DNA from: an uncultured Eubacterium sp.
GTDB taxonomy: Bacteria > Bacillota > Clostridia > Lachnospirales > Lachnospiraceae
DNA length: 23,275 nt
Direction: 5' to 3'
Assembly: GCA_937915825.1 (NCBI GenBank)
Contig: CALGGT010000061.1
Span: 1 to 23,275, forward strand
In this document: positions 9,554 through 15,260 of the stretch, one piece after another
Layout: every line of letters begins with the position of its first letter
Position numbering within the stretch: the stretch's first letter is position 1
Made by a program: the position numbers and the translations under genes
The notes under the pieces: model-generated
Seen by the model: only the letters and a program-made list of their open reading frames with translations
What the model was told of the DNA's origin: nothing
Database searches by the model: none

Positions 9554-10234
9554 ATGAGTAAACTGTTTGAAATATCTAATTTAAAGAAAAGTTACGGAAA
9601 AAATGATTACATCTGCAAGGCCTTAGATGGAGTGAATCTTAGCGTAGAAAAAGGGGAGATCCTGACCATTATGGGAAGTTCCGGTTCCGGGAAAAGCACA
9701 CTTCTCAACATAATCGGCGCAATGGACACGATGACGGAAGGGAATTATACTATTTATGGAGACCGGGAATACAGCATTGGTAATCTTAAACCTCAAGAAC
9801 TCCACAAATTTCGAAGAGATAATATTTCGTTTGTTTTCCAGCAATTTGCACTCATGAGGCACTACACGGTATATGAGAATGTTGTTATGCCTTTGAATAT
9901 TCTTGGGATGTCCGGAAAAGAAAAGAAAGAAATTGTTTTTGACGCGCTAAAAAGTGTGGGAATCGAGGAACCGGCAAAAAAGAAAGTTACCAGAATATCC
10001 GGTGGGCAACAGCAACGATGTGCCATCGCAAGAGCGATTGTCAAAGAATCCAAGCTGATCCTTGCCGATGAGCCAACCGGAGCGCTCGATAAGAAAAATG
10101 GTGAGGAAATAATGAACATACTATGTAAACTCAGGGAAGAAGGAAAGACTTTAATAATTGTAACACATGATCCGAATATTGCTCGTTACGCAGATCGAAT
10201 CGTTCACATCGAGGATGGAAAAGTTTTAGACTAA
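9554..10234 (+). CDS. ABC transporter ATP-binding protein (MacB/LolD type)
   Basis: Complete 226-residue ATPase of the group that partners FtsX-like permeases. Walker A GSSGSGKST (41-49), Q-loop FQQ (95-97), signature ISGGQQQR (148-155; Ile replaces the usual Leu), Walker B LILADEPTGALD with Asp172-Glu173, and switch His205 in THD. Its ribosome site AGGAG overlaps the stop of the preceding permease, so it belongs to the same transcript. Its stop lies 12 bases before the convergent end of the NUDIX-laccase gene, and no terminator separates them. Every catalytic residue is present even though both permeases look damaged, so the transporter is probably non-functional or recently broken. No membrane-fusion protein or sensor kinase accompanies it. 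Confidence 0.92.
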   Translation: MSKLFEISNLKKSYGKNDYICKALDGVNLSVEKGEILTIMGSSGSGKSTLLNIIGAMDTMTEGNYTIYGDREYSIGNLKPQELHKFRRDNISFVFQQFALMRHYTVYENVVMPLNILGMSGKEKKEIVFDALKSVGIEEPAKKKVTRISGGQQQRCAIARAIVKESKLILADEPTGALDKKNGEEIMNILCKLREEGKTLIIVTHDPNIARYADRIVHIEDGKVLD

Positions 10235-10240
10235 TTTCTT

Positions 10241-10319
10241 TTTCCTCTATGCCATGCAGATCATGCTGGCCTGACTTCCCCTTTCTCCTCCGGTATAGCG
10301 ATGAGACCAATATCGTTCC
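10241..10319 (-). repeat. Right 79-bp direct repeat within the intact NUDIX-laccase 3' end
   Basis: Mate of 7153-7231 at an offset of 3,088 bases. Mismatches are at 7174/10262, 7181/10269 and 7182/10270. This copy is continuous with the full gene and includes its stop. Confidence 0.9.
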
Positions 10320-11533
10320 GGGTTACATTTGGTGCAGCCGCCTACACGTTCTATGTTCCCACCGGGAACACCTAACTGTTCCAGTCTTCTTTGTACCACC
10401 CCTCGTAGATCCAGGTAATATTTTCCTTCTTTGTGAGGGTCATACAGATCCGTAGATTCCTCTCCTAAAAGTTCCTTCACCGATCGGATCACTTCTTCTC
10501 CTACTTCAAAGCAGCATCGGTCAATGGCAGGACCAATCGCAGCGAAAATATCCTCGGGTTTGGCTCCCAATTCCTTCATTTTCTGAATGGCCTCGCCCTC
10601 AATATCCGCCACTGTGCTACGCCATCCGCAGTGGATCGCCCCGATTACCTGGTGTTTATGATCCTCCAACAGCAAAGGCACACAGTCCGCCGTAAAAATA
10701 CAGATCGGCACCCCCTTTTCAGCCGTTACAAAACCATCCGCCAAAATCGGTTCCTTCCGCTGATAAGGCAGAGTTCGGTCATCCCTTCCGGCTACATAGA
10801 TATCCTTTCCATGAACCTGTCGTCCACTTACAAAGGTCCCCTCTGATACACCCTGCGACACGCCTTTCGACACGTCCTGCGACACGCCTTCCGGCACCCC
10901 GGCCCCTTTCAGAAAACGCCGCCAGTTTTCCGCCACATGCAGTGGCTCATCTCCCCGATTCATCCCTAAGTTCAAGGATTTAAATATCCCCTCACTGACA
11001 CCCCCGTATCGGGTGGAAAAACCATGAGGATATTCCAGATTATTCCCCTTCTCAATAACGACTTCTTCCTCCCGATCTATTACTTCCACTAAATGCTCAT
11101 TTTCCCCATAACCTTCGTAACGTAATATTTTATTAATGGAGGGGACACCCTGAAGCAACGGTTCTAGAAAATAGCGATCTCCCTCCCAGGTGGGAAGATT
11201 TAACACCTTATCCTTTTCGACCCAGGAAAGTTCTCCTTCATCACATCGCTCCTTGAGAGTCCCGGAAAACTCCGACACGGAAAAGAGATACATGTCCTGG
11301 CAAGGCGTATCCTCTGCTATAAATTTGATTACTCCATGCAAATGGTAGCGCAAAACGGTTAGCCCGGTTTCTTCCAAAACTTCTCTCTTCATGCACTCCA
11401 CCACAGTTTCTCCTTCTTCTCTCTTTCCACCGACGCCAATCCATTTACCTTTGGAATTGTCCTCTTTTTTGTTGCGGTAAAGAAGAAGAATCTTATGATT
11501 TTTCTCAATATAACAAAGTGTCGTTGCGATCAT
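10247..11533 (-). CDS. NUDIX hydrolase fused to laccase-domain (YfiH/PgeF) protein
   Basis: A 428-residue two-domain protein. Residues 1-130 form a NUDIX domain with the box GGKREEGETVVECMKREVLEETGL (core REVLEETG at 50-57), similar to MutT-type nucleotide pyrophosphatases. Residues about 165-428 are a multicopper-polyphenol-oxidase/laccase-like domain: the zinc-ligand triad appears as His241 (RQVHG), Cys284 (TADC) and His301 (AIHCGWRS), followed by AIGPAIDRCC and TKCNPERYWSHR. Members of this family have been described as peptidoglycan editing factor PgeF and as purine-nucleoside enzymes. The frame could start at a TTG (11545), but the ATG at 11533 has GGGGGA five bases upstream. Before His241 lies a GVSx tetrapeptide repeat insertion (about 212-231). 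The gene follows the glutaredoxin C-terminal piece by only 15 bases, suggesting a former operon. Confidence 0.88.
   Translation of the reverse strand: MIATTLCYIEKNHKILLLYRNKKEDNSKGKWIGVGGKREEGETVVECMKREVLEETGLTVLRYHLHGVIKFIAEDTPCQDMYLFSVSEFSGTLKERCDEGELSWVEKDKVLNLPTWEGDRYFLEPLLQGVPSINKILRYEGYGENEHLVEVIDREEEVVIEKGNNLEYPHGFSTRYGGVSEGIFKSLNLGMNRGDEPLHVAENWRRFLKGAGVPEGVSQDVSKGVSQGVSEGTFVSGRQVHGKDIYVAGRDDRTLPYQRKEPILADGFVTAEKGVPICIFTADCVPLLLEDHKHQVIGAIHCGWRSTVADIEGEAIQKMKELGAKPEDIFAAIGPAIDRCCFEVGEEVIRSVKELLGEESTDLYDPHKEGKYYLDLRGVVQRRLEQLGVPGGNIERVGGCTKCNPERYWSHRYTGGERGSQASMICMA
10844..10903 (-). repeat. Five 12-bp tandem repeats inside the laccase domain
   Basis: Units of the type CGACACGCCTTT, at 10844, 10856, 10868, 10880 and 10892, encode GVPE, GVSQ, DVSK, GVSQ, GVSE on the minus strand. 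They keep frame and lengthen a loop just before the metal-binding His241. Confidence 0.85.
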
Positions 11534-11548
11534 AATTTCCCCCAATAT

Positions 11549-11644
11549 TTAATCCTGTGGATTCTCTCTAAGCCACATAATAATATCATCACTCTCATAC
11601 ATAGGATTCCCATCTATAAAGAGACACGGTACCTTATGTCCTCG
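11549..11644 (-). pseudogene. Glutaredoxin, C-terminal fragment
   Basis: On the minus strand, the codons ending at TAA 11549 read GHKVPCLFIDG then NPMYESDDIIMWLRENPQD. VPCLFIDG and MYESDDII.WL are the cis-Pro loop and last helix of bacterial glutaredoxin/GST-N-like small thioredoxin-fold proteins. The CxxC half is missing here; upstream the sequence runs into integrase debris. A matching N-terminal half lies at 15261-15332 on the same strand. The frame is open to an ATG at 11755, but those 37 extra codons are integrase pseudogene read out of frame. Confidence 0.7.
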
Positions 11645-11645
11645 C

Positions 11646-11813
11646 CGTTGATAGCCGTCAGGAGCTGTGCGATCTCCTCCTGAGAGTAAATGAGCTTCTC
11701 CTTGACCTCGCCTTTCAGGATAGTCACTTTCCCTACAAGGATTATCCGCTACCATCGTAGCCGCAGCTCACTCTGATGAGGTAGCTGTCGCCACATTTCT
11801 TTATTGTTGCCAT
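11646..11813 (-). pseudogene. Tyrosine integrase remnant
   Basis: From the ATG at 11813 the minus strand reads MATIKKCGDSYLIRVSCGYD before a TAA at 11742; this is the standard N-terminal arm-binding opening of phage and conjugative-element tyrosine recombinases. Immediately after comes NPCR and, one base out of frame, KVTILKGEVKEKLIYSQEEI followed by AQLLTAING, which matches the stretch just before the catalytic domain of the same proteins. About 150 internal residues and the whole catalytic C-terminus are deleted, and a frameshift is present. Promoter (11858-11886) and ribosome site AGGAAG remain. It cannot be functional. Confidence 0.7.
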
Positions 11814-11857
11814 AGATTACTTCCTATAACTCTATGACCTACCCTTGTACATCTATG

Positions 11858-11886
11858 ATTGTAGCGCAATAAACCACCGTTGTCAA
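11858..11886 (-). promoter_or_regulatory. Promoter of the integrase remnant
   Basis: Minus-strand TTGACA (11881-11886), 17-base spacer and TACAAT (11858-11863), about 45 bases before the integrase ATG. It may now drive transcription leftward through the glutaredoxin fragment into the NUDIX-laccase gene, since no terminator is seen between. Confidence 0.65.
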
Positions 11887-11889
11887 AGG

Positions 11890-12035
11890 GGGACGTACTT
11901 TTTCGAGTATGCCGTAGCTTTTCTTTTGTTCTTTTATCTTATTCCAAGCACCACGATTCTTTCTTTTTGGTGGGCTGGTATTCTATCTGTTGTGCCTGCT
12001 CAATCCTTTGTGACTGCTTGACATCTGCCTTTAAT
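11890..12035 (-). pseudogene. Possible C-terminal debris of a mobilisation protein
   Basis: On the minus strand one frame gives LKADVKQSQRIEQAQQIEYQ then PTKKKES, and after a one-base shift the next gives RGAWNKIKEQKKSYGILEKV. The charged, Gln-rich coiled-coil character resembles relaxase/mobilisation protein C-termini that precede integrase genes on clostridial elements. There is no start codon or ribosome site. The family guess is weak. Otherwise the 12036-12122 stretch holds nothing I recognise. Confidence 0.25.
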
Positions 12036-12122
12036 GAAAAAAACAGAAAACACTAAATAAAATCTCGTTTGACAAAAACCCACGGAGTGTATTCTGTGAA
12101 CTTTGGGCATATATTATTAAAG

Positions 12123-12165
12123 TTTCAAAATAGATATTGACAATTTCAAAATGGTAATATATAAT
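12123..12165 (+). promoter_or_regulatory. Perfect-consensus promoter of the XRE operon with direct-repeat operator
   Basis: TTGACA (12137-12142), 17-base spacer, TATAAT (12160-12165). TTTCAAAAT occurs at 12123-12131 and again at 12144-12152, 21 bases apart (two helical turns), one copy upstream of the -35 and one in the spacer. This is a likely autoregulatory operator for the XRE protein; the operator role is inferred. Confidence 0.75.
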
Positions 12166-12188
12166 ATGATTGGAAAGGAGTTGATCTT

Positions 12189-12503
12189 ATGACATGGCAG
12201 GAGAAAGTTAAACAGCTTATGGACGCAAATGGAATAACACAGAAAAAATTATCACAACTTAGCGGAATAACCGAAGCATCCGTTTCTCGCTATTTGAAGG
12301 GTGATAGGAAAGTTCGCTTAGATATTATCGTAAATTTTGCAAAGGCTCTTAATGTAACAACGGAGTATTTGCTGGATGATGATGATCCAACTGATATAAA
12401 ACCTTATACAGAGATAGCAATGGCGATTGCAAGGAATGGAAACTCTTTGACAGCAGAAGAAAAAAACAAGCTGATTGCGTTAATTCTCAGAAACGGAGAC
12501 TAA
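12189..12503 (+). CDS. XRE-family helix-turn-helix regulator
   Basis: 104 residues. A phage-repressor-type HTH occupies about 5-60, with ITQKKLSQLSGITEASVSRY as helices 2 and 3 and a following LDIIVNFAKALNVTTEYLL, the usual end of the XRE domain. The C-terminal 45 residues are a short helical extension. AAAGGAG (12174-12180) precedes the start. Its stop TAA is followed without spacing by the ATG of the metallopeptidase gene. XRE-ImmA pairs on elements such as ICEBs1 form a switch in which the peptidase cleaves the repressor after a signal; here the element is dead, so the pair may be an orphan switch acting on its own promoter and possibly the following cassette. Confidence 0.88.
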   Translation: MTWQEKVKQLMDANGITQKKLSQLSGITEASVSRYLKGDRKVRLDIIVNFAKALNVTTEYLLDDDDPTDIKPYTEIAMAIARNGNSLTAEEKNKLIALILRNGD

Positions 12504-13058
12504 ATGTATCGAAACGGTAGCGATTATGAAAGAATGGCTCAATTGGTAATTGATATTTATATTGACTACAATATCACATCATTTCCCGTTAATGAGAAAG
12601 AGCTATGCAGAAAACTCAGTTTGAAGTTAGTACCATATTCTGCGTATCCTAACGAAGCTCAGGAATTACTCAGAAAAAGGTCTCCCGATGCTTTTTATTC
12701 TCCGGCGACACATAACACTCCACCTACTATCTTTTATAATGATAGAGTTGAATCTTACGGAAGGCAGCGGTATTCCATATTTCATGAGATCAAACACTAT
12801 GTAAACAATGATACTGAAGATAGTGAGTTCGATGATAATATGGCTGACTATTTTGCAAGATATATCATGTGTCCTATTCCATATCTTATTAAAGCCGATA
12901 TCAATGATGAGCTGACCTTGATTTCAGATCATGGTGTCAGCTGCGAGGCTGCCGGGTATGCAATCAAAAATGTCCGTAACCGCATAGCTAAGTACGGCGA
13001 TAAGATATTTGATTACGAACAGCCACTCATCGATTTATTGTTTCCTGACATTTTTTAA
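12504..13058 (+). CDS. ImmA/IrrE-family metallopeptidase
   Basis: 184 residues. The zinc motif HEIKH lies at 94-98 inside the family-typical RYSIFHEIKHYV, followed by a helix MADYFARYIMCP (113-124) matching the usual ADxFAxxLLMP segment; the residue that is commonly an acidic third ligand falls in EDSEFDDN (105-112) and was not pinned down. Such proteins cleave partner XRE repressors. The ATG touches the XRE stop codon, so the two are cotranscribed and probably coupled. A strong ribosome site, AAGGAGG, straddles its stop (13057-13063) but leads only to a six-codon frame at 13071-13091, suggesting that a third operon gene was lost. Confidence 0.85.
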   Translation: MYRNGSDYERMAQLVIDIYIDYNITSFPVNEKELCRKLSLKLVPYSAYPNEAQELLRKRSPDAFYSPATHNTPPTIFYNDRVESYGRQRYSIFHEIKHYVNNDTEDSEFDDNMADYFARYIMCPIPYLIKADINDELTLISDHGVSCEAAGYAIKNVRNRIAKYGDKIFDYEQPLIDLLFPDIF

Positions 13059-13070
13059 GGAGGAATGCTT

Positions 13071-13091
13071 ATGATTGTGTTATATAGATAG
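13071..13091 (+). pseudogene. Truncated start of a lost third operon gene
   Basis: ATG at 13071 sits seven bases after AAGGAGG (13057-13063), an excellent ribosome site, yet the frame stops after six codons (MIVLYR). A neighbouring frame is open from 13075 to about 13222 and reads YIDSSVLPMQGYLSKTNQNS and onward across the left 32-bp repeat, so a one-base indel may have broken a small gene. No family recognised. Confidence 0.35.
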
Positions 13092-13143
13092 CTCTGTACT
13101 ACCAATGCAGGGGTATCTTTCAAAAACAAATCAAAATAGTACA

Positions 13144-13175
13144 ATTCATGGGATACAAGTGTTCTTCAAACAAGC
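13144..13175. repeat. Left 32-bp direct repeat of the DUF4417 cassette
   Basis: Matches 14839-14870 at 28 of 32 positions, with the core GGATACAAGT and CTTCAAACAAGC identical in both copies. It lies just upstream of the DUF4417 gene. Confidence 0.75.
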
Positions 13176-13186
13176 GGTAAGGCAAT

Positions 13187-13927
13187 ATGTATCTCATGGG
13201 ATCGGAGGTTACTTTGCCTACATATAATAATTCAGAATATATCAACCTTATGCGCCCTTTGCCGCATTATGTTAAGAGAGATTTGTTTGACATTCCCTTT
13301 ATCGAAATAGACGATATTGATGTTACAGGGTTGAATAATACCAAGTGGCTTATCAATATGAAAAACGCAAAGGCAACTGATATTAACGCCAACAAGAAAA
13401 TAGTCCATTCATTCTGCTATGATGATGTTCTGTTACGAGCATATAATAATCCAATAAAGTATCTACACCGTGTTTCGGGTTACTATGCTGTTTCAACATT
13501 TGATTTTTCAATGCATGACGAAATGGATTTCAGGCACATTTTAGCAGCAACGTATGATAATCGCTGGATAGGCGCTTTTATGCAATCTAATGGGAAACGT
13601 GTGATACCAACTGTCGGATGGGTGACTGAACAATATGATTATATATGCTTTGCTGGTCTTAGAAACGGCGGAACATTTATGATTTCAACACTAGGTGTAA
13701 ATAATCAAGAATGTGAACCTGGTTTTCTCAGAGGATATTATAAAATGAGAAGCCTTTTCCCAGATTCAAAAATTATTTGTGTTGGTGATATGATCAGAGG
13801 AATGGATAAAGATATTCTCTTCGTACCGTATAAGGACTCATTTGGAAACTGGGAACAGTACCCTGGTTTTTGGCAGATGCGATTAATAACGGCTGATGGT
13901 TCTTCCTATTGCGGAGGTGATGTATAA
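13187..13927 (+). CDS. DUF4417 domain-containing protein
   Basis: 246 residues resembling DUF4417, a family of unknown function found in phages and mobile elements of Bacillota. Recognisable family features are VSTFDFSMHDEMDFRHIL (about 103-120), the RWIGAFMQSNGKRVIPTVGW stretch (about 126-145), the central CFAGLRNGG (about 154-162), an STLGV turn, and the later IICVGDMIRG. Catalytic residues are not defined for the family. Two starts are possible: ATG at 13187 with a weak TAAGG, or TTG at 13214 with GGAGG (13204-13208) five bases before it; the second has the better ribosome site. The next gene overlaps its stop (TAATG), so three genes form a unit. It may be a phage structural leftover or an independent cassette. 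Confidence 0.7.
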   Translation: MYLMGSEVTLPTYNNSEYINLMRPLPHYVKRDLFDIPFIEIDDIDVTGLNNTKWLINMKNAKATDINANKKIVHSFCYDDVLLRAYNNPIKYLHRVSGYYAVSTFDFSMHDEMDFRHILAATYDNRWIGAFMQSNGKRVIPTVGWVTEQYDYICFAGLRNGGTFMISTLGVNNQECEPGFLRGYYKMRSLFPDSKIICVGDMIRGMDKDILFVPYKDSFGNWEQYPGFWQMRLITADGSSYCGGDV

Positions 13928-14331
13928 TGTCATCAAGAGGTTCAAAGGCTAAAAATGGTCATGTTACTACAAACGAGTATCAATTAAAAACACAGGATAG
14001 ATATGTTTATGACGCTAAAGTGCTTATAGGTAAATCTTCAAAGCATCATGGATTGCCAGACTTCTCACATACACCTAACAGAAAGTATATTAAAGAGAAT
14101 CCAGACGGCTCTTTTCGTGAAATGCGTATATACGGAGACAATGGTGAACCTATACTCGAAATCGGTTATCACCCCGAACAAACCTTAACAGGAAATCGAC
14201 ATGACTATATTTTACATTATCATACGTTCAAAGCAAATCTTGAAAGAGTTATGGGTGGACGAATATCTGAGACAGAAAACGCTGAGATCTATAATAAATA
14301 CAAAAAATATTTAAAGGAGTATGGCTTATGA
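13927..14331 (+). CDS. Unknown protein, middle gene of the DUF4417 cassette
   Basis: 134 residues, not recognised with confidence. It starts with a polar, basic segment (MSSRGSKAKNGH), has no membrane helix or signal peptide, and ends in a helical lysine/tyrosine-rich tail. The centre, with FREMRIYGDNGEPILEIGYH followed by a HDYILHYHTF segment, is histidine- and aromatic-rich and recalls C-terminal domains seen in some polymorphic toxins and phage head-morphogenesis proteins; this is only an impression. The start overlaps the DUF4417 stop by one base and has GGAGG nine bases upstream (13913-13917). The following gene overlaps its stop by four bases (ATGA). Tight coupling to the next gene would fit a toxin-immunity or enzyme-partner pair, but nothing in the sequence proves that. 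Confidence 0.7.
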   Translation: MSSRGSKAKNGHVTTNEYQLKTQDRYVYDAKVLIGKSSKHHGLPDFSHTPNRKYIKENPDGSFREMRIYGDNGEPILEIGYHPEQTLTGNRHDYILHYHTFKANLERVMGGRISETENAEIYNKYKKYLKEYGL

Positions 14332-14675
14332 TAAACGGACATGCAGAGCAATTCCTTGATACCGGTTGGTATTCTGAAGCAACACTTTACTACAACGGAT
14401 ATATTTATTGGCATGAAGCTCAAACAAATGATAAAGAAACAGTGTTCTTTGTGGATCGTTGGAAGGCACAGAATGAAGCAAACGTTTTCTATCATTCCAT
14501 ACTACAATCAGATGGTATATTGCAGTGGGAACGGATTCTCGAAATTCATGATGCGGATTTAGAAAAGATAAAGAAACGTTTTCTTGAATCTGCCATCTAT
14601 GACGGTAAATCCTTCTGGAATGTAGAAAAAGAAATTGCTTGGCTCGACGAAAGTGATCCCATAAAAAGTGATTAA
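14328..14675 (+). CDS. Unknown protein, third gene of the DUF4417 cassette
   Basis: 115 residues, acidic and aromatic-rich (MINGHAEQFLDTGWYSEATL at the start, SFWNVEKEIAWLDESDP near the end). It is cytosolic by appearance, without a signal or membrane helix. The ATG overlaps the previous stop as ATGA, and AAAGGAG (14313-14319) lies eight bases upstream, so it is made in step with the 134-residue protein. Small acidic proteins placed directly after a basic partner are often immunity or antitoxin proteins; that role is inference. No family is assigned. Confidence 0.7.
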   Translation: MINGHAEQFLDTGWYSEATLYYNGYIYWHEAQTNDKETVFFVDRWKAQNEANVFYHSILQSDGILQWERILEIHDADLEKIKKRFLESAIYDGKSFWNVEKEIAWLDESDPIKSD

Positions 14676-14691
14676 GGGAACACCATTAGTT

Positions 14692-14775
14692 ATGAGAATA
14701 AATGAGTATAACACCTTGGGCGAGTTTACAGATGAATACATAGGTATATGGAATCCATCAGAAGGTCATTGGTAG
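14692..14775 (+). pseudogene. Short truncated ORF after the cassette
   Basis: 27 codons (MRINEYNTLGEFTDEYIGIW then NPSEGHW) end in TAG; past the stop the frame continues for only six codons. The compact, aromatic N-terminus looks like the start of a longer protein cut short, possibly by a nonsense mutation at a Tyr codon and then by the repeat boundary. AAGGGA lies about 12 bases upstream. Function unknown. Confidence 0.4.
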
Positions 14776-14796
14776 GGACTGAAATCAGATGTATAA

Positions 14797-14834
14797 ACAA
14801 AAAAATCCACATGATGCTACCAACATCATGTGGA
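14797..14834 (-). terminator. Rho-independent terminator on the minus strand
   Basis: A perfect 11-bp stem (TCCACATGATG, 14806-14816, with 14824-14834) and 7-base loop. Read on the minus strand it is followed by a run of seven T (after GGA), so it stops leftward transcription from the small gene at 14902-15072. Confidence 0.75.
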
Positions 14835-14838
14835 CGTG

Positions 14839-14870
14839 ATTCAAAGGATACAAGTATCCTTCAAACAAGC
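14839..14870. repeat. Right 32-bp direct repeat of the DUF4417 cassette
   Basis: Mate of 13144-13175, 1,695 bases apart. Its first part, GGATACAAGTATCC, is also a palindrome in this copy but not in the left copy. Confidence 0.75.
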
Positions 14871-14901
14871 ATATATATTGTAACGCAAAAAGTATCACCT
14901 G

Positions 14902-15072
14902 TCAATAAAGATGAAGCCTGATAAAGTCGGTGGTGTAGGTCTTGCTTTCCTCGATCTGCGTATTGGGATTGAAGTAGGTGACGGTCACGGTGTTGGTGTC
15001 CAGTCTCCACCACGAAACGTATTTCTTTATCAGGATGTTGTATACGGCCTGAACGCTTTTGTATCTGCTCAT
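14902..15072 (-). CDS. Small uncharacterised protein of the element
   Basis: A 56-residue minus-strand gene: MSRYKSVQAVYNILIKKYVS, then WWRLDTNTVTVTYFNPNTQI and EESKTYTTDFIRLHLY. An excellent ribosome site (TAGGAGG) precedes the ATG by about nine bases and a strong terminator follows at 14797-14834, so it looks like a real, separately regulated gene. It is basic at the N-terminus and beta-rich/aromatic in the middle, with no membrane helix or cysteine. Its visibly higher GC compared with the cassette to its left points to a different origin. Its orientation matches the integrase remnant, so it may belong to the original element. No family recognised. Confidence 0.6.
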   Translation of the reverse strand: MSRYKSVQAVYNILIKKYVSWWRLDTNTVTVTYFNPNTQIEESKTYTTDFIRLHLY

Positions 15073-15260
15073 AAAAAAATATCCTCCTACTTATCGTTCC
15101 GATGTATCTGCGAATGATAAAAATACGCTCATTTTGTCCGCTAAGGGCTCAAAAACTCAGCAAGAAACAGCGTAAACGACTTTTTGTACGTTGATCTAAA
15201 ATTCCGTATTTTCGGTCTTTTCTGAATATCTCGACACATCACGAAAAGTGCACCGAATTT

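Larger units (their letters stand above)
7232..10240 (+). mobile_element. Inserted ABC-transporter island between duplicated laccase 3' ends
   Basis: About 3.0 kb of visibly AT-rich DNA with three plus-strand genes lies exactly between the two 79-bp repeats. No integrase, transposase or terminal inverted repeat is visible inside it. The first permease reading frame begins right at the left junction with no promoter or ribosome site, so the donor segment seems to have been cut inside that gene. Insertion is inferred from the repeats and the truncation; mechanism is unknown. Confidence 0.65.
11646..15260. mobile_element. Decayed integrative element splitting a glutaredoxin gene
   Basis: AT-rich DNA lying between the two halves of a glutaredoxin gene. 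It contains an integrase remnant at its left edge, an XRE-ImmA type regulatory pair common on integrative elements, a DUF4417 cassette between direct repeats, and a short minus-strand gene. No intact recombinase, relaxase or conjugation gene is present. The right limit is placed where glutaredoxin similarity fades (about 15260). Edges and the single-insertion interpretation are inferred. Confidence 0.6.

Noticed and set aside
11646..11725. The motif YSQEEIAQLLTAINGED looked like the N-terminus of the flagellar switch protein FliM.
   Set aside because: Its preceding residues NPCR-KVTILKGEVKEK and the nearby MATIKK start fit a tyrosine integrase much better; no flagellar gene is nearby.
13144..14870. 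The 32-bp repeats were considered as a CRISPR array or as attachment sites of the whole element.
   Set aside because: Only two copies 1.7 kb apart with genes between rule out CRISPR. They lie inside the element, not at its edges, so they are not its attL/attR.
14911..15117. A plus-strand frame of 68 codons in the right part of the element.
   Set aside because: No ribosome site; it overlaps the minus-strand 56-codon gene, which has a strong ribosome site and terminator.
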